Part shown: in pieces, positions 36,884-45,823 of the stretch
Layout of the letters: every line of letters begins with the position of its first letter
Numbering within the stretch: position 1 is the stretch's first letter
DNA from: Coprobacillaceae bacterium UN01-12pH3A
Lineage (GTDB): Bacteria > Bacillota_I > Bacilli_A > Erysipelotrichales > Coprobacillaceae
Direction of reading: 5' to 3'
Assembly: GCA_027676805.1 (NCBI GenBank)
Contig: JAQENU010000006.1
Location: forward strand, 1 to 64,000
DNA: 64,000 bases
Notes under the pieces: model-generated
Database searches by the model: none
Told to the model about the DNA's origin: nothing
Seen by the model: the letters and a program-made list of their open reading frames with translations, nothing else
Program-made: the position numbers and the translations under genes

Positions 36884-36902
36884 CATAGCGCTGATTTTTT
36901 TA
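36867..36902. terminator. bidirectional terminator overlapping both convergent stop codons
   Basis: GTGCTATGTCA pairs with TGACATAGCGC around a tiny loop, with T-rich tracts on both sides (TTTTTTTAT on +, CTTTTTCTTTT on -). The stem contains the LysR stop (36881-36883) and the MATE stop (36872-36874 complement). Confidence 0.85.
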
Positions 36903-38233
36903 TTAAACTTATTTAAAGCGATCACACAGATAATTAAGGTGACAAGATCCGCAATAGGCTGAGCCAGTAAAAAGCCATTAAACCCTAGCTGATTTGTTAG
37001 AATGAAGATTAAAGGAATAAAGAATAACCCTTGTCTAAAGACAGATAAAGCGATTCCTTTTTTGCCTTCATTACTTAACTGACATAAAACGGTCATGAGA
37101 TAAGAGATAGAAAAGGCAATGAACAAGATACTATTTGAAAATAGGATACTTTTGCCATAATAAATGACTTCACTGGAACTGGTAAATATACGCAGCCAAA
37201 GAGAAGAAAATACAACATACAGACAGCTGATAGAGAGTGTTAGCTTGATTAAACTCTTAATCGTTGTTTTTATGCTTTCTATGACACGCACATAATTATG
37301 AGCTCCCCAGGCATAGGCGGCAATCGATTGGAATCCCTGAACATAGCCTAAAACAAAATTATAACCAATAATCATGATCTTTTGAACAACACCACAAGCA
37401 GCAATAATATAATCCCCCTGAGGCAGAGACACGGCCACAATATTGCAGGAAGCGCCGGCAAAAGCAATCAGCAGCTGGGTAATGGCGGAAGGAATTCCGG
37501 TAATAAGAATTTCCTTCATCAAGGGAATAGTAAAATGAATCTTCTTAATATGTAAATGAATATAAGAGTTTTTGCTTAAAAAGAAGCCGAATATAATCAG
37601 GAAACTCACTAACTGAGCGATAGCGGTTGCGATGGCTGCTCCTGTTATTCCTAAACCAAATCCCCAGTCAAACATTAAAATCGGATCTAAAACGATATTC
37701 ACAATCGTTCCTGCCATAACTGCCAATGAAGGAATGCGAGCTTCTGATTCTCCGCGGGCAATGGCATTTAAGCTTTGAGTAGGAATATTAAATGATGTCA
37801 TTAAAAACATCCAAAAGGCATATTGCTTTGCATAGGGAAGCACGGCTTTAGAAGCACCGAAAGTTTTTAAAACCGGCTCCATAAATATAATTCCTATAAC
37901 AGCAATAAAGATACCTAATAAAAAGGAAATGCAGGTGACTGTTGCCGCTGTCTGTTCAGCACCTAATTTATCCCTTTTACCCAACTGACGACTAATAATC
38001 AATGATCCTCCAATCGAGAAAATCACCTCGAATGAGTTTATAATTAAAAGCAGCGGTGTTGCTACTCCTACTGCAGATAATACTGCGGTATTATTTAAAA
38101 ACCCTAAATATGCTGTATCGACAATATTATAAACTGCCCTGACCATTAATGCTAAAATAGTAGGTAAAGCCAGTTTAAAGATTGCTTTTCTGATAGGCAT
38201 CTCATTAAATAGATAAACTGATTGTGTATTCAT
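36872..38233 (-). CDS. MATE-family efflux transporter
   Basis: This 453-residue protein has 12 membrane segments and typical MATE features: a first half with LALPTILALMVRAVYNIVDTAYLG and a central PTQSLNAIARGESEARIPSLAVMAGTIVNIVLDPILMF. Such exporters expel cationic compounds or drugs in exchange for Na+ or H+. The substrate is not predictable. AAGGAGG stands before the ATG. Confidence 0.92.
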   Translation of the reverse strand: MNTQSVYLFNEMPIRKAIFKLALPTILALMVRAVYNIVDTAYLGFLNNTAVLSAVGVATPLLLIINSFEVIFSIGGSLIISRQLGKRDKLGAEQTAATVTCISFLLGIFIAVIGIIFMEPVLKTFGASKAVLPYAKQYAFWMFLMTSFNIPTQSLNAIARGESEARIPSLAVMAGTIVNIVLDPILMFDWGFGLGITGAAIATAIAQLVSFLIIFGFFLSKNSYIHLHIKKIHFTIPLMKEILITGIPSAITQLLIAFAGASCNIVAVSLPQGDYIIAACGVVQKIMIIGYNFVLGYVQGFQSIAAYAWGAHNYVRVIESIKTTIKSLIKLTLSISCLYVVFSSLWLRIFTSSSEVIYYGKSILFSNSILFIAFSISYLMTVLCQLSNEGKKGIALSVFRQGLFFIPLIFILTNQLGFNGFLLAQPIADLVTLIICVIALNKFNKKISAMSLT

Positions 38234-38386
38234 TTGATATCCTCCTTGTTTATGAACTCATTATAAAAAATAAGTTTTAAAGGCGGTAATATAAAAAAGC
38301 TATAGGATTGAAGTAAAAGAAAGAGACTATATTTTAGAATATCCTTTTAAAACAGGCGATATAGTTATAACTTTGAGTTATAGGCA

Positions 38387-38413
38387 ACAAAAAAAGAGCA
38401 AGAATTTTGCTCT
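38387..38413 (-). terminator. intrinsic terminator of the M20 peptidase gene
   Basis: On the - strand AGAGCAA pairs with TTGCTCT around a five-base loop, followed by seven T residues. It overlaps the last bases of the peptidase gene. Confidence 0.9.
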
Positions 38414-39743
38414 ATTTAACATAGTTATGAAGCATCTGATAAAAGAAGCAAATTCCTAACTCTAAGTCCTCAAAGCGTAAGAACTCATTGACTCCATGAA
38501 CTGTTTTTAATTCTTCATCACTGCATTTAAAAGGACCAAACTTATAAATATGATCACAAATGTCATCAAAGTATTTTGAGTCAGTTGCCCCAACCATAAC
38601 AAACGGTACAACTGCTTTTAATTCGGGGCATACTTCTTTGATCGTTTGCTGAAGCAGTTGATATTCTTCATCCATACTGGAGATCTTTGAGGGTTCTGAA
38701 CGCTGCTGAATTTCTAATTCAAAGCCTTCTCCTATTACCTCACGGATATGCTTTAATAGGCTGTCAATTGAATTTCCGGGAATAATACGAAAATTGACCA
38801 TAACAGAGGCTATGCTTGGCAGTACATTGGGTGCCGGTGCTCCTTGTGCCATAGTCACTGCCGTTGTTGTTCTCAAAAGAGCGTTTGCAGAAGCCATATT
38901 TGCAACCATTGCTTCGACTTTTATTGGATCCTCCACATCTAAACTGCTGCTGATTTCTGGCGGCAGAAACGGTTTTAATATATTCATCATTTCTTTAAAA
39001 ACATCACTTACAATAATTGGCATTTGATGTTCCTCTAACAAAGAAGCAGCTTTGCAGACTTTGCCTAAAGCCGTATGAATAGGTGGCATGGAAGAATGTC
39101 CGCCTGCCCCTTGAGCCGTTATTTTCACATTGGCAAATCCCTTTTCACAGACACCGATTAAAGCGATGTCTCCGGGAATTCCCATTACACCATTGTTAAT
39201 AGCGCCGCCTTCATCAATCACCGTACCAATTCTAATCCCTTGCTGTTTTAAATGTTCTACGATCTTTGCCATTCCATTGCGGCCGCCGTTTTCTTCATCA
39301 TAGCCTAAGCAAAAATACAGATCATAATCAAATTCTTTTCCTTCTTTTAAAGCTAACTCTGTGGCTTCAAAGAAAGCGACCATTTGATTTTTCATATCCT
39401 TGGCTCCGCGTCCATAAATGATACGATTATCAATTGTTCCTGAAAATGCCTCAAACTTCCATTGATCCGCTGTTTTTTCATCTATAGGAACGACATCCAT
39501 ATGCGCCATAAATAAAAGCGGCAGTTTCTTCGGTGCTTTTGCTTTGAACGTATAAAGCAATGCTCCGGTATTAATCACTTCTACGTTTGCCTGCTGATGT
39601 ATCAAAGGATAAGTCTCTTTTAGCCATTGATGTATTTTCAAAAAAGGTTCAAAATCAATTTCTTCATAAATGCGACTAGATAAGCTTTTAATTTGAATGA
39701 CCTCGCTTAAATGCTGAGCAGCTTCTTCTATTTTTATATTCAT
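38412..39743 (-). CDS. M20-family metallopeptidase
   Basis: This 443-residue protein has the di-zinc M20 site: LLFMAHMDVVP (His and Asp), YGRGAKDMKNQM, GYDEENGGRNGM (Glu-Glu pair), AGGHSSMPP in the dimerisation/lid domain and KTVHGVNEFL with the last ligand histidine. The arrangement is that of the long-chain group including carboxypeptidase S and PM20D1, so N-acyl amino acids, dipeptides or C-terminal residues are possible substrates. There is no signal peptide, so it acts in the cytoplasm. It is divergent from the aguA gene. Confidence 0.92.
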   Translation of the reverse strand: MNIKIEEAAQHLSEVIQIKSLSSRIYEEIDFEPFLKIHQWLKETYPLIHQQANVEVINTGALLYTFKAKAPKKLPLLFMAHMDVVPIDEKTADQWKFEAFSGTIDNRIIYGRGAKDMKNQMVAFFEATELALKEGKEFDYDLYFCLGYDEENGGRNGMAKIVEHLKQQGIRIGTVIDEGGAINNGVMGIPGDIALIGVCEKGFANVKITAQGAGGHSSMPPIHTALGKVCKAASLLEEHQMPIIVSDVFKEMMNILKPFLPPEISSSLDVEDPIKVEAMVANMASANALLRTTTAVTMAQGAPAPNVLPSIASVMVNFRIIPGNSIDSLLKHIREVIGEGFELEIQQRSEPSKISSMDEEYQLLQQTIKEVCPELKAVVPFVMVGATDSKYFDDICDHIYKFGPFKCSDEELKTVHGVNEFLRFEDLELGICFFYQMLHNYVK

Positions 39744-39878
39744 TTTATTTCCTCCGATCTTTATCTTTTATTCTATACCTCTCCATTTTAAATTGAAAGC
39801 CCTTTTATTATTTCAATATTAATTTATGTTTACAAGCTATACATGTTTTTCTATAATAAAATAAAGATGGAGGTGCCT

Positions 39879-40979
39879 ATGAAAATATTAAGATCTACAC
39901 CAAAACAGGATGGTTTTTATATGCCGGCAGAATTTGAGATACATGATGGCTGCTTTATGATTTGGCCTGAGCGTGCCGATTCTTGGCAGTTTGGCGCAAT
40001 CAAAGCCCGTCAGGCTTTTGTGGAAGTCGCAAGCGCCATTGGGAAAACAGAAAAATTAATCATGTGTGCCAGTCATAAACAATATAATAATGCCAGAGAA
40101 ATGCTGCCGGATTATGTGCGTGTTGTAGAAATGAGCAGCGATGATGCGTGGGCAAGAGATGTCGGTCCGACTTTTGTTAGGAACAAGGAAGGTGCAGTCA
40201 GAGGCATTGACTGGTATTTCAATGCCTGGGGCGGACTTGAAGACGGACTCTATTTCCCTTGGGATAAGGATAATCAAATGGCAAAAAAAATGTGTGATCT
40301 TTTAGATAAAGATATCTATGATGCTCAAGATTTCGTCTTAGAAGGGGGAGCCATTCATGTTGATGGTGAAGGTACCGCAATTGTTACAGAAGCTTGTTTG
40401 TTAAGCAAAGGACGCAATCCCGATTTATCAAAGGAGGAAATAACCCAAAAGCTAAAAGACTATTTAAATGTTGAGAAAGTAATTTGGCTTAAATCGGGAA
40501 TTTATAACGATGAAACGAATGAACATGTGGATAATATCTGTGCCTACATCAGACCGGGAGAAGTAGTTTTAGCTTGGTGTGAAGATAAAAACGATCCGCA
40601 GTATGCCTTGTCGAAAAGCTGTTTAGACATCTTAAATAATGAAACGGATGCCCAAGGAAGAAAAATAATTGTGCATAAAATGCCAATGCCTTCCCCAATT
40701 TTCATCACACAGGAAGAATGCAGCGGTCTCGATCATATGAATTTTGAACCGACCCGAGTACCGGGAGAACGATTGGCGGGATCTTATGTTAATTTTTATA
40801 TAGCGAATAAACAGATCATTATGCCCGGATTCAATGATCCTATGGATAAAGAAGCTAAAGCCTTATTGCAGTGTCTTTTTCCGGATCGTGAAGTTATTCA
40901 GATTTATGCACGGGACATCTTAATTGGTGGCGGCAATATTCACTGCATTACTCAGCAGATACCTAAAGGAGGATTATAA
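39879..40979 (+). CDS. aguA: agmatine deiminase
   Basis: This 366-residue enzyme of the guanidino-group modifying superfamily turns agmatine into N-carbamoylputrescine and ammonia. Family signatures are FMIWPERADSWQFGA, DDAWARDVGPTFV, WYFNAWGG, LEGGAIHVDGEGT and the catalytic Cys356 in GGGNIHCITQQIP. The start at 39879 is chosen because GGAGGT lies just before it. Upstream ATG codons in the same frame lack a binding site. The next gene, aguB, follows without a gap and uses a binding site inside the aguA end. No agmatine/putrescine antiporter is adjacent. Confidence 0.95.
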   Translation: MKILRSTPKQDGFYMPAEFEIHDGCFMIWPERADSWQFGAIKARQAFVEVASAIGKTEKLIMCASHKQYNNAREMLPDYVRVVEMSSDDAWARDVGPTFVRNKEGAVRGIDWYFNAWGGLEDGLYFPWDKDNQMAKKMCDLLDKDIYDAQDFVLEGGAIHVDGEGTAIVTEACLLSKGRNPDLSKEEITQKLKDYLNVEKVIWLKSGIYNDETNEHVDNICAYIRPGEVVLAWCEDKNDPQYALSKSCLDILNNETDAQGRKIIVHKMPMPSPIFITQEECSGLDHMNFEPTRVPGERLAGSYVNFYIANKQIIMPGFNDPMDKEAKALLQCLFPDREVIQIYARDILIGGGNIHCITQQIPKGGL

Positions 40980-41861
40980 ATGAGAAAAGTAACCGTTGGA
41001 AGTATTCAAATGGCAATGTCATGGAATAAAGAAGAGACTCTTGCTAAAGCTGAAAAACTTGTTCGTGAAGCCGCAAAAAAAGGGGCTCAAATTATTCTTC
41101 TGCCGGAACTTTTCGAGACTCCCTATTTTTGTCAGGAAAAAAATTATGATCATTATCAGTTAGCTACTACACTTCAAGATAATCCAGCTATTCAGCGCTT
41201 CAAACCTATCGCAAAAGAATTAGACATCGTTTTACCGATTAGTTTTTATGAGATTGATGGTAATTCTCTATTCAATACCGTTGCTTTGATTGATACCAAT
41301 GGGGAAGTAATGGGAACTTATCGTAAAACTCATATTCCCGATGATCATTTCTATCAGGAAAAATTCTATTTTACGCCCGGAGATACCGGTTTTAAAGTAT
41401 GGCAGACAAAATACGGAAATATCGGTGTCGGGATCTGCTGGGATCAATGGTTTCCTGAATCTGCACGCTGCATGGCACTGTTAGGGGCAGAATTATTATT
41501 CTATCCTACCGCAATTGGCAGTGAACCGGTTTTGGAGTGTGACAGTATGCCTCATTGGCGACGCTGTATGCAGGGACATGCGGCAAGTAATATCATGCCT
41601 TTAATTGCCAGTAATCGGATTGGTGAAGAAAAAGTGTTCCCAAGCAAAGAGAACAATTATCAAGAATCAAGTTTAAATTTTTATGGTTCTTCTTTTATTG
41701 CTGATGAAACCGGTGAAATCGTGGAGGATGGTCAGCGTGATCAAGAAGAGATTCTCATTCATACATTTGACTTAGATGCAATTAAGGAAATGCGTTTAAG
41801 CTGGGGTGTTTTCCGAGACCGTCGTCCGGAAGCTTACTCTCCGATTATGAAAAATAAATAA
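40980..41861 (+). CDS. aguB: N-carbamoylputrescine amidase
   Basis: This 293-residue nitrilase-superfamily enzyme hydrolyses N-carbamoylputrescine to putrescine, CO2 and ammonia. The catalytic triad is visible as Glu43 in LLPELFETPYF, Lys116 in YRKTHIPD and Cys153 in VGICWDQWFPE. It starts directly after the aguA stop with AAAGGAGG before it, so the two are translationally linked. Together they give the plant-type route from agmatine to putrescine without ornithine. The alternative carbamoyltransferase route (AguB-type in enterococci) is not present here. Confidence 0.95.
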   Translation: MRKVTVGSIQMAMSWNKEETLAKAEKLVREAAKKGAQIILLPELFETPYFCQEKNYDHYQLATTLQDNPAIQRFKPIAKELDIVLPISFYEIDGNSLFNTVALIDTNGEVMGTYRKTHIPDDHFYQEKFYFTPGDTGFKVWQTKYGNIGVGICWDQWFPESARCMALLGAELLFYPTAIGSEPVLECDSMPHWRRCMQGHAASNIMPLIASNRIGEEKVFPSKENNYQESSLNFYGSSFIADETGEIVEDGQRDQEEILIHTFDLDAIKEMRLSWGVFRDRRPEAYSPIMKNK

Positions 41862-41870
41862 TATGTACTT

Positions 41871-41894
41871 ACCCTTGAAAGCAAGGGTTTTTTT
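41871..41894 (+). terminator. intrinsic terminator of the aguAB operon
   Basis: ACCCTT pairs with AAGGGT across a six-base loop and is followed by seven T residues. It ends at the stop codon of the convergent HPr-like gene. Confidence 0.88.
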
Positions 41895-42171
41895 AATGAA
41901 GTATAACACCAATATCTGAAGAAGTGATCGCCTTTTTCATTTCAGCAATGACGGCTAATTCATCATCTCCGCTAGCTTGGATAGACAAAATTGCTTTTGT
42001 CGGCACCCCTAGTGAAATAACTGCCATCATGCTTTTAAGGTTAACTTCCTTTTTCTCATAGATCATCTTTACATCACTATAAAAGTTGTTTGCAATATTG
42101 ACCAATACCGTTGCCGGTGTTAAATATAATCCTACCGGATCTTTTACTTCAACTGTTATTGTTTCTGCCAT
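41893..42171 (-). CDS. HPr-like protein lacking the phosphorylatable histidine (Crh-like)
   Basis: This 92-residue protein has the HPr fold pattern but departs at the active site. Where HPr has G-(I/L)-H15-x-R17-P-A, this one reads GLYLTPAT, with Tyr16 for His15 and Thr18 for Arg17 (offset one). The regulatory site is kept: VNLKSMMAVISLGV with Ser47 at the HPr Ser46 position. It therefore cannot carry phosphate from Enzyme I to sugar transporters but could be phosphorylated by HPr kinase, as is Bacillus Crh (Gln15). The ATG at 42171 follows GGGAGGT. It has an extended -10 promoter of its own. Confidence 0.85.
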   Translation of the reverse strand: MAETITVEVKDPVGLYLTPATVLVNIANNFYSDVKMIYEKKEVNLKSMMAVISLGVPTKAILSIQASGDDELAVIAEMKKAITSSDIGVILH

Positions 42172-42189
42172 ATTTTTACCTCCCAAACT

Positions 42190-42198
42190 ATTATAGCA
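42190..42198 (-). promoter_or_regulatory. extended -10 promoter of the HPr-like gene
   Basis: On the - strand TGCTATAAT is a TGn-extended consensus -10. No good -35 is seen at 17 bases. It stands 19 bases before the ATG at 42171. Confidence 0.6.
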
Positions 42199-42284
42199 TT
42201 GCCCCTTTTAAATGATGTTAAATAACGTTCGTCAAAGTATGCGTGATCTTTACATGATTTGATAGACATAAAAAGTCCTCGACA

Positions 42285-42315
42285 TAAAAATAAAAGAACA
42301 GCTAAAAAAGCTGTT
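42285..42315 (-). terminator. intrinsic terminator of the XRE/TPR regulator gene
   Basis: On the - strand AACAGCT pairs with AGCTGTT across a five-base loop, followed by CTTTTATTTTT. It starts right after the stop codon of the 42316 gene. Confidence 0.88.
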
Positions 42316-43359
42316 TTACTGATCCTGATCCAAGATTTCTTCAAATTCCTTATTGCCATGCAGGAATTCCAGTGATTCTTCTTGTTTTATTTCCTCTGTC
42401 AAGCTTTTAAGATAATATTCCGGCAGTCCTGCTTCTTCTGACTTTTTAGTAGGGACATGAGGATAAAGCAATGAATTTTCAATTGACCATGGGTGTTTTA
42501 CGGATTTAAGCAATCCCTTTAATCCTTTCAGCGTACTCACAACATCTTTCCTAAGGATACCATACTGCATGTCTACTAAACTCGATCCATATTCCCATAG
42601 CTCATATAAGGCGATGGTTTGCTTTGAAACCTCTTTTATTCGTTCCATGCTTTCCCACTCTTTTAATTCTTTTTTAACCGTTAATAAAGAAAGCTGGGTA
42701 TCTCTCAGATTTTCTGCATAGCTCAGCATCTTTTTTTCAAGTATTTCAGCTGCCTTTAGATATTCTTTTTTCTGAATCAGCAGATTAGCCTGAATTCTTG
42801 TTTTATCTACGATACGATCTGGAATTTCATTTAGTAATGTTTCGGCTTTTTCCAGTTCTCCTACGGCAATATATTTATTGATTAAAAGAGCTAATACCTG
42901 ATGACGAATAATAAGATCTTCACTTTTTAATAAGCGTTCATATAATTGATCTATCTCTTTTTGATACATTGTTTTATCTGCTTTGGGATCCATTGCTAAA
43001 ACTCCATCAACCGTCATTGCAACATTACAGATCAATCGATCACAGTGAGGATATTCTCTTATTTTCTCTCTTGCTTCTTCCATAATATCCGCAAAAGGAA
43101 CGCTGCCTGCTTTTTGTGAAAGTTCATTTACGAATACTGCAATTTCCTGATCTGTTAATTCTTCATTAAAAGATAATAGTGTATTAAGATCTACTTTTAA
43201 TAAGCGTGCCAACGGAGGCAAGAGGGTTATATCCGGATAAGTATGTCCGCTTTCCCACTTGCTGACTGCCGCAATAGATACTCCTAAATACAATGCTACC
43301 TGTTCTTGTGTTAACGATAATTGCTTACGTTGTCTTTTGATAATGTCATTGATCTTCAT
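42316..43359 (-). CDS. XRE-family regulator with C-terminal TPR-like helical domain
   Basis: This 347-residue protein has a Cro/CI helix-turn-helix at residues 4-60 (QLSLTQEQVALYLGVSIAAVSKWESGHTYPD) and a helical remainder. ALLINKYIAVGELEKAETLLNEIPDRIVDKTRIQANLLIQKKEYLKAAEILEKK reads as tandem TPR-like helix pairs. This architecture occurs in peptide-sensing (RRNPP-type) and other Firmicute regulators, but no small peptide gene is adjacent, so the ligand is unknown. GGAGG stands before the ATG. Confidence 0.87.
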   Translation of the reverse strand: MKINDIIKRQRKQLSLTQEQVALYLGVSIAAVSKWESGHTYPDITLLPPLARLLKVDLNTLLSFNEELTDQEIAVFVNELSQKAGSVPFADIMEEAREKIREYPHCDRLICNVAMTVDGVLAMDPKADKTMYQKEIDQLYERLLKSEDLIIRHQVLALLINKYIAVGELEKAETLLNEIPDRIVDKTRIQANLLIQKKEYLKAAEILEKKMLSYAENLRDTQLSLLTVKKELKEWESMERIKEVSKQTIALYELWEYGSSLVDMQYGILRKDVVSTLKGLKGLLKSVKHPWSIENSLLYPHVPTKKSEEAGLPEYYLKSLTEEIKQEESLEFLHGNKEFEEILDQDQ

Positions 43360-43518
43360 AGTGAACCTCCATTCCTTGTACTCTCATCATAACAAAGTTC
43401 CAATTTACCCACAATGGAGCGATTGTTTAATCTTTTCTTTATTTATTAACCAGAAGTTAAAAACAAAGATTAGCAATAACTGATATAATGATAAATAATA
43501 CTCCGGTTTACAGCAATA

Positions 43519-43553
43519 CAAAAAAGCATTAGATACTTCTCATATCTAATGCT
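43519..43553 (-). terminator. intrinsic terminator of the third GH1 gene
   Basis: On the - strand AGCATTAGATA and TATCTAATGCT form a perfect 11-base stem around seven bases, followed by six T residues. The stem includes the GH1 stop codon. Confidence 0.92.
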
Positions 43554-44916
43554 TAGAAATAAAATCTTTATACCAGTAATAAGAGGCTTTTGGTTTTCTT
43601 TTTAAATGATCTTCAAAATCGATTGCCACTAACCCATAACGTTTTTCACACCCATTTTTCCACGAATATAAATCAAACGTCGACCAAGCATAATATCCTC
43701 TTACATCTGCTCCCTCTTCTTTAGCTTTTAAAATGGCTTCAATATGTTCTTTCATAAATTCAATACGATAACGATCTTCTACTTGTTCAACAGTAACATC
43801 TTCACTGACCCCTATGCCATTTTCGGTTATATAGATAGGCAAATGATATTTATGCCAGGCATTCAAGATTCCCTCATAAAGTCCCTGCGGATAAATCTCA
43901 GTATCCCATTCTGTCTTTTTAGTATTAGGATCTGCGACCTGTTCAAACCAGCCTTTAATAATTGTTTTACTTGTACCTTTTCCCGCTTTCCCTTTATTGT
44001 TGACAATTAAAGTGGTTTCTCCTGTTGTATAAGGCTGAACCAAAGCGCGGGCATAATAATTAAGTCCAATAAAATCAACCGTATTATGCTTAATAATCGT
44101 TAACTTATCAGGCGTCATATAAGACAGGTCATGTCCTTCGCTTGCCAGTTTTCCCAGCATATCGATAGGAATGTCTCCTAATGCGGCGGTATCTAATACC
44201 CAGTTATTGCAGTAATTATCTGCATAGCGCATGGCAATTCTTGTTTCCACGGTATCATCAATGCCATTGACCGGCGTGTAGCTATGCACAATTCCAATCT
44301 TTCCGGGATAATTTCCTTCTCTAAATACCTTAATCGCTAAAGCCGAAGCATACATGACATGAAACGCTCCCTTGATTGTCATATCGACATCATGACAACC
44401 CGGCGGATAATTGCCGATAAAGTATCCGTTGAAAATAAACCAACGCGGTTCATTAAACGTTACCCAGATATCGACTAAATCATGAAAGGAATCAAAGCAT
44501 ACCTTGGCATAGTGAAGAAAAGCCTGACACGTATCTTCATTTTGCCATCCTCCCTGTGCTTCTAAATACTGTGGAAGATCCCAATGATAGATTGTCACAT
44601 TAGGAACTAGTCCATAGCGGTGACACGCTTTCAAAACCGAACGATAAAAAGCTATACCTTTTTCATTCACTTCCCCTTGAGGATTCTTAATAATTCTCGG
44701 CCATGATAAAGAAAAACGAAACGAGTTCTGTCCCCCTTCTTTTGCCATCTTTAAATCTTCATCGAAATGATGATAAAAATCACTTGCAACATCACCGTTC
44801 TCTAACTGAAACTCATGCAGATAATGATCCCACATGCTTTCAAGTTTATTATCTTCCTGCCATGCACCTTCACATTGATAAGATGCTGTAGCACTGCCCC
44901 ATAAAAATTGTTCCAT
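43546..44916 (-). CDS. GH1 phospho-beta-glycosidase (LacG/BglA-like)
   Basis: This 456-residue GH1 enzyme has acid/base Glu156 in WVTFNEPRW and nucleophile Glu365 in YITENGIG. The stretch DLYSWKNGCEKRYGLV supplies Ser418, Lys425 and Tyr427, in the spacing of the phosphate-binding Ser, Lys and Tyr of 6-phospho-beta-galactosidase LacG. It should therefore act on a PTS-imported 6-phospho-beta-glucoside or galactoside. It belongs to a different GH1 branch from the two at 28578 and 33145. The ATG at 44916 is chosen because AGAGGTG stands six bases upstream. A TATAAT box lies just before, and in-frame upstream codons overlap that promoter. Confidence 0.88.
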   Translation of the reverse strand: MEQFLWGSATASYQCEGAWQEDNKLESMWDHYLHEFQLENGDVASDFYHHFDEDLKMAKEGGQNSFRFSLSWPRIIKNPQGEVNEKGIAFYRSVLKACHRYGLVPNVTIYHWDLPQYLEAQGGWQNEDTCQAFLHYAKVCFDSFHDLVDIWVTFNEPRWFIFNGYFIGNYPPGCHDVDMTIKGAFHVMYASALAIKVFREGNYPGKIGIVHSYTPVNGIDDTVETRIAMRYADNYCNNWVLDTAALGDIPIDMLGKLASEGHDLSYMTPDKLTIIKHNTVDFIGLNYYARALVQPYTTGETTLIVNNKGKAGKGTSKTIIKGWFEQVADPNTKKTEWDTEIYPQGLYEGILNAWHKYHLPIYITENGIGVSEDVTVEQVEDRYRIEFMKEHIEAILKAKEEGADVRGYYAWSTFDLYSWKNGCEKRYGLVAIDFEDHLKRKPKASYYWYKDFISKH

Positions 44917-45161
44917 GTTATTCACCTCTGCTTCTATTATAAACAACTCTGTATCCATCATATGTTGAATTACAGAAACTGAAAGAAAATTTAGAATGCA
45001 ATATGTTTTTCTAAATCCTCTCTTAGATCCTTCTTTAATCTAATTCTGCTCTCTTTACTTATATATAAAATTACTCAAAGTCCCTGCTACCTGAATTAAC
45101 CTATATTTTTCAACCTATGATACAATATAAACACACTAAATTTAATGATAAGGAGATTAAA

Positions 45162-45725
45162 ATGAGGACAGATATTTTAGATGAATTACAACAGATTGTG
45201 TATTCAAGATGTACAAAGCCTACTAATAAATTTGGAATGGGCTGCTATTACCATATAGAAGCAGTAGTTAAAAATGGTGAGGAGTTGGCAGAAAAATACG
45301 GGGCAGATAAAGAAATAGTCATGATTGCGGCATGGCTGCATGATATTGCTTCGATTACGGATTATGCTTTATATGAAGATCACCATATTCATGGCGCTAA
45401 TATTGCTTATGATCTTTTAACCGAGCTTTCCTATGAACAAGATAAAATAGAGCTAGTGCAAAAATGTATTAGACATCATAGAGGAAGCAAACAGATTGAC
45501 AAAACCAGTGTTGAAGAATTATGTGTTGCCGATGCAGATGCAATATCTCATTTTGATAGTCTGCCAAGTCTTTTATATCTTGCTTATAAGGAAAGAGATA
45601 TGGATATTGAAAAAGGGATTGAATTTGTAAAGGGGAAATTAGAAAGAAGCTTTAATAAATTATCCCCGGAAAGTAAGATTTACTATAAAAATAAATATCA
45701 GCAAGTGATGTCTATACTTGGCTAA
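45162..45725 (+). CDS. HD-domain phosphohydrolase
   Basis: This 187-residue protein has an HD-type metal site: GCYYHIEAVV with the first His, AAWLHDIA with the His-Asp pair, EDHHIHGANIA, and VADADAISHFD with the last Asp. Small HD proteins of this kind hydrolyse nucleotides or other phosphoesters. The substrate is not deducible. The start at 45162 follows AAGGAG at good spacing, while the ATG at 45117 would lie upstream of that site. It is convergent with the peptidoglycan salvage operon. Confidence 0.88.
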   Translation: MRTDILDELQQIVYSRCTKPTNKFGMGCYYHIEAVVKNGEELAEKYGADKEIVMIAAWLHDIASITDYALYEDHHIHGANIAYDLLTELSYEQDKIELVQKCIRHHRGSKQIDKTSVEELCVADADAISHFDSLPSLLYLAYKERDMDIEKGIEFVKGKLERSFNKLSPESKIYYKNKYQQVMSILG

Positions 45726-45747
45726 TGAACATACTTGCTGCCAAATA

Positions 45748-45777
45748 AGAACCTGCATGAACAGCAGGTTCTTTCAT
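45748..45777. terminator. terminator after the HD-domain gene, possibly bidirectional
   Basis: AGAACCTGC and GCAGGTTCT form a perfect nine-base stem across a seven-base loop. TTTCATTTG follows on + and TATTTGG on -, so it may also end the murK-side operon. Confidence 0.82.
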
Positions 45778-45823
45778 TTGTCTATATTCACTCAAATAAG
45801 TCTTGGTACAATATTATGCTTCT

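Noticed and set aside
42156..42359. 67-codon frame between the HPr-like and XRE/TPR genes
   Set aside because: It overlaps the promoter and start of the HPr-like gene and the terminator of the neighbour, and has no family match.
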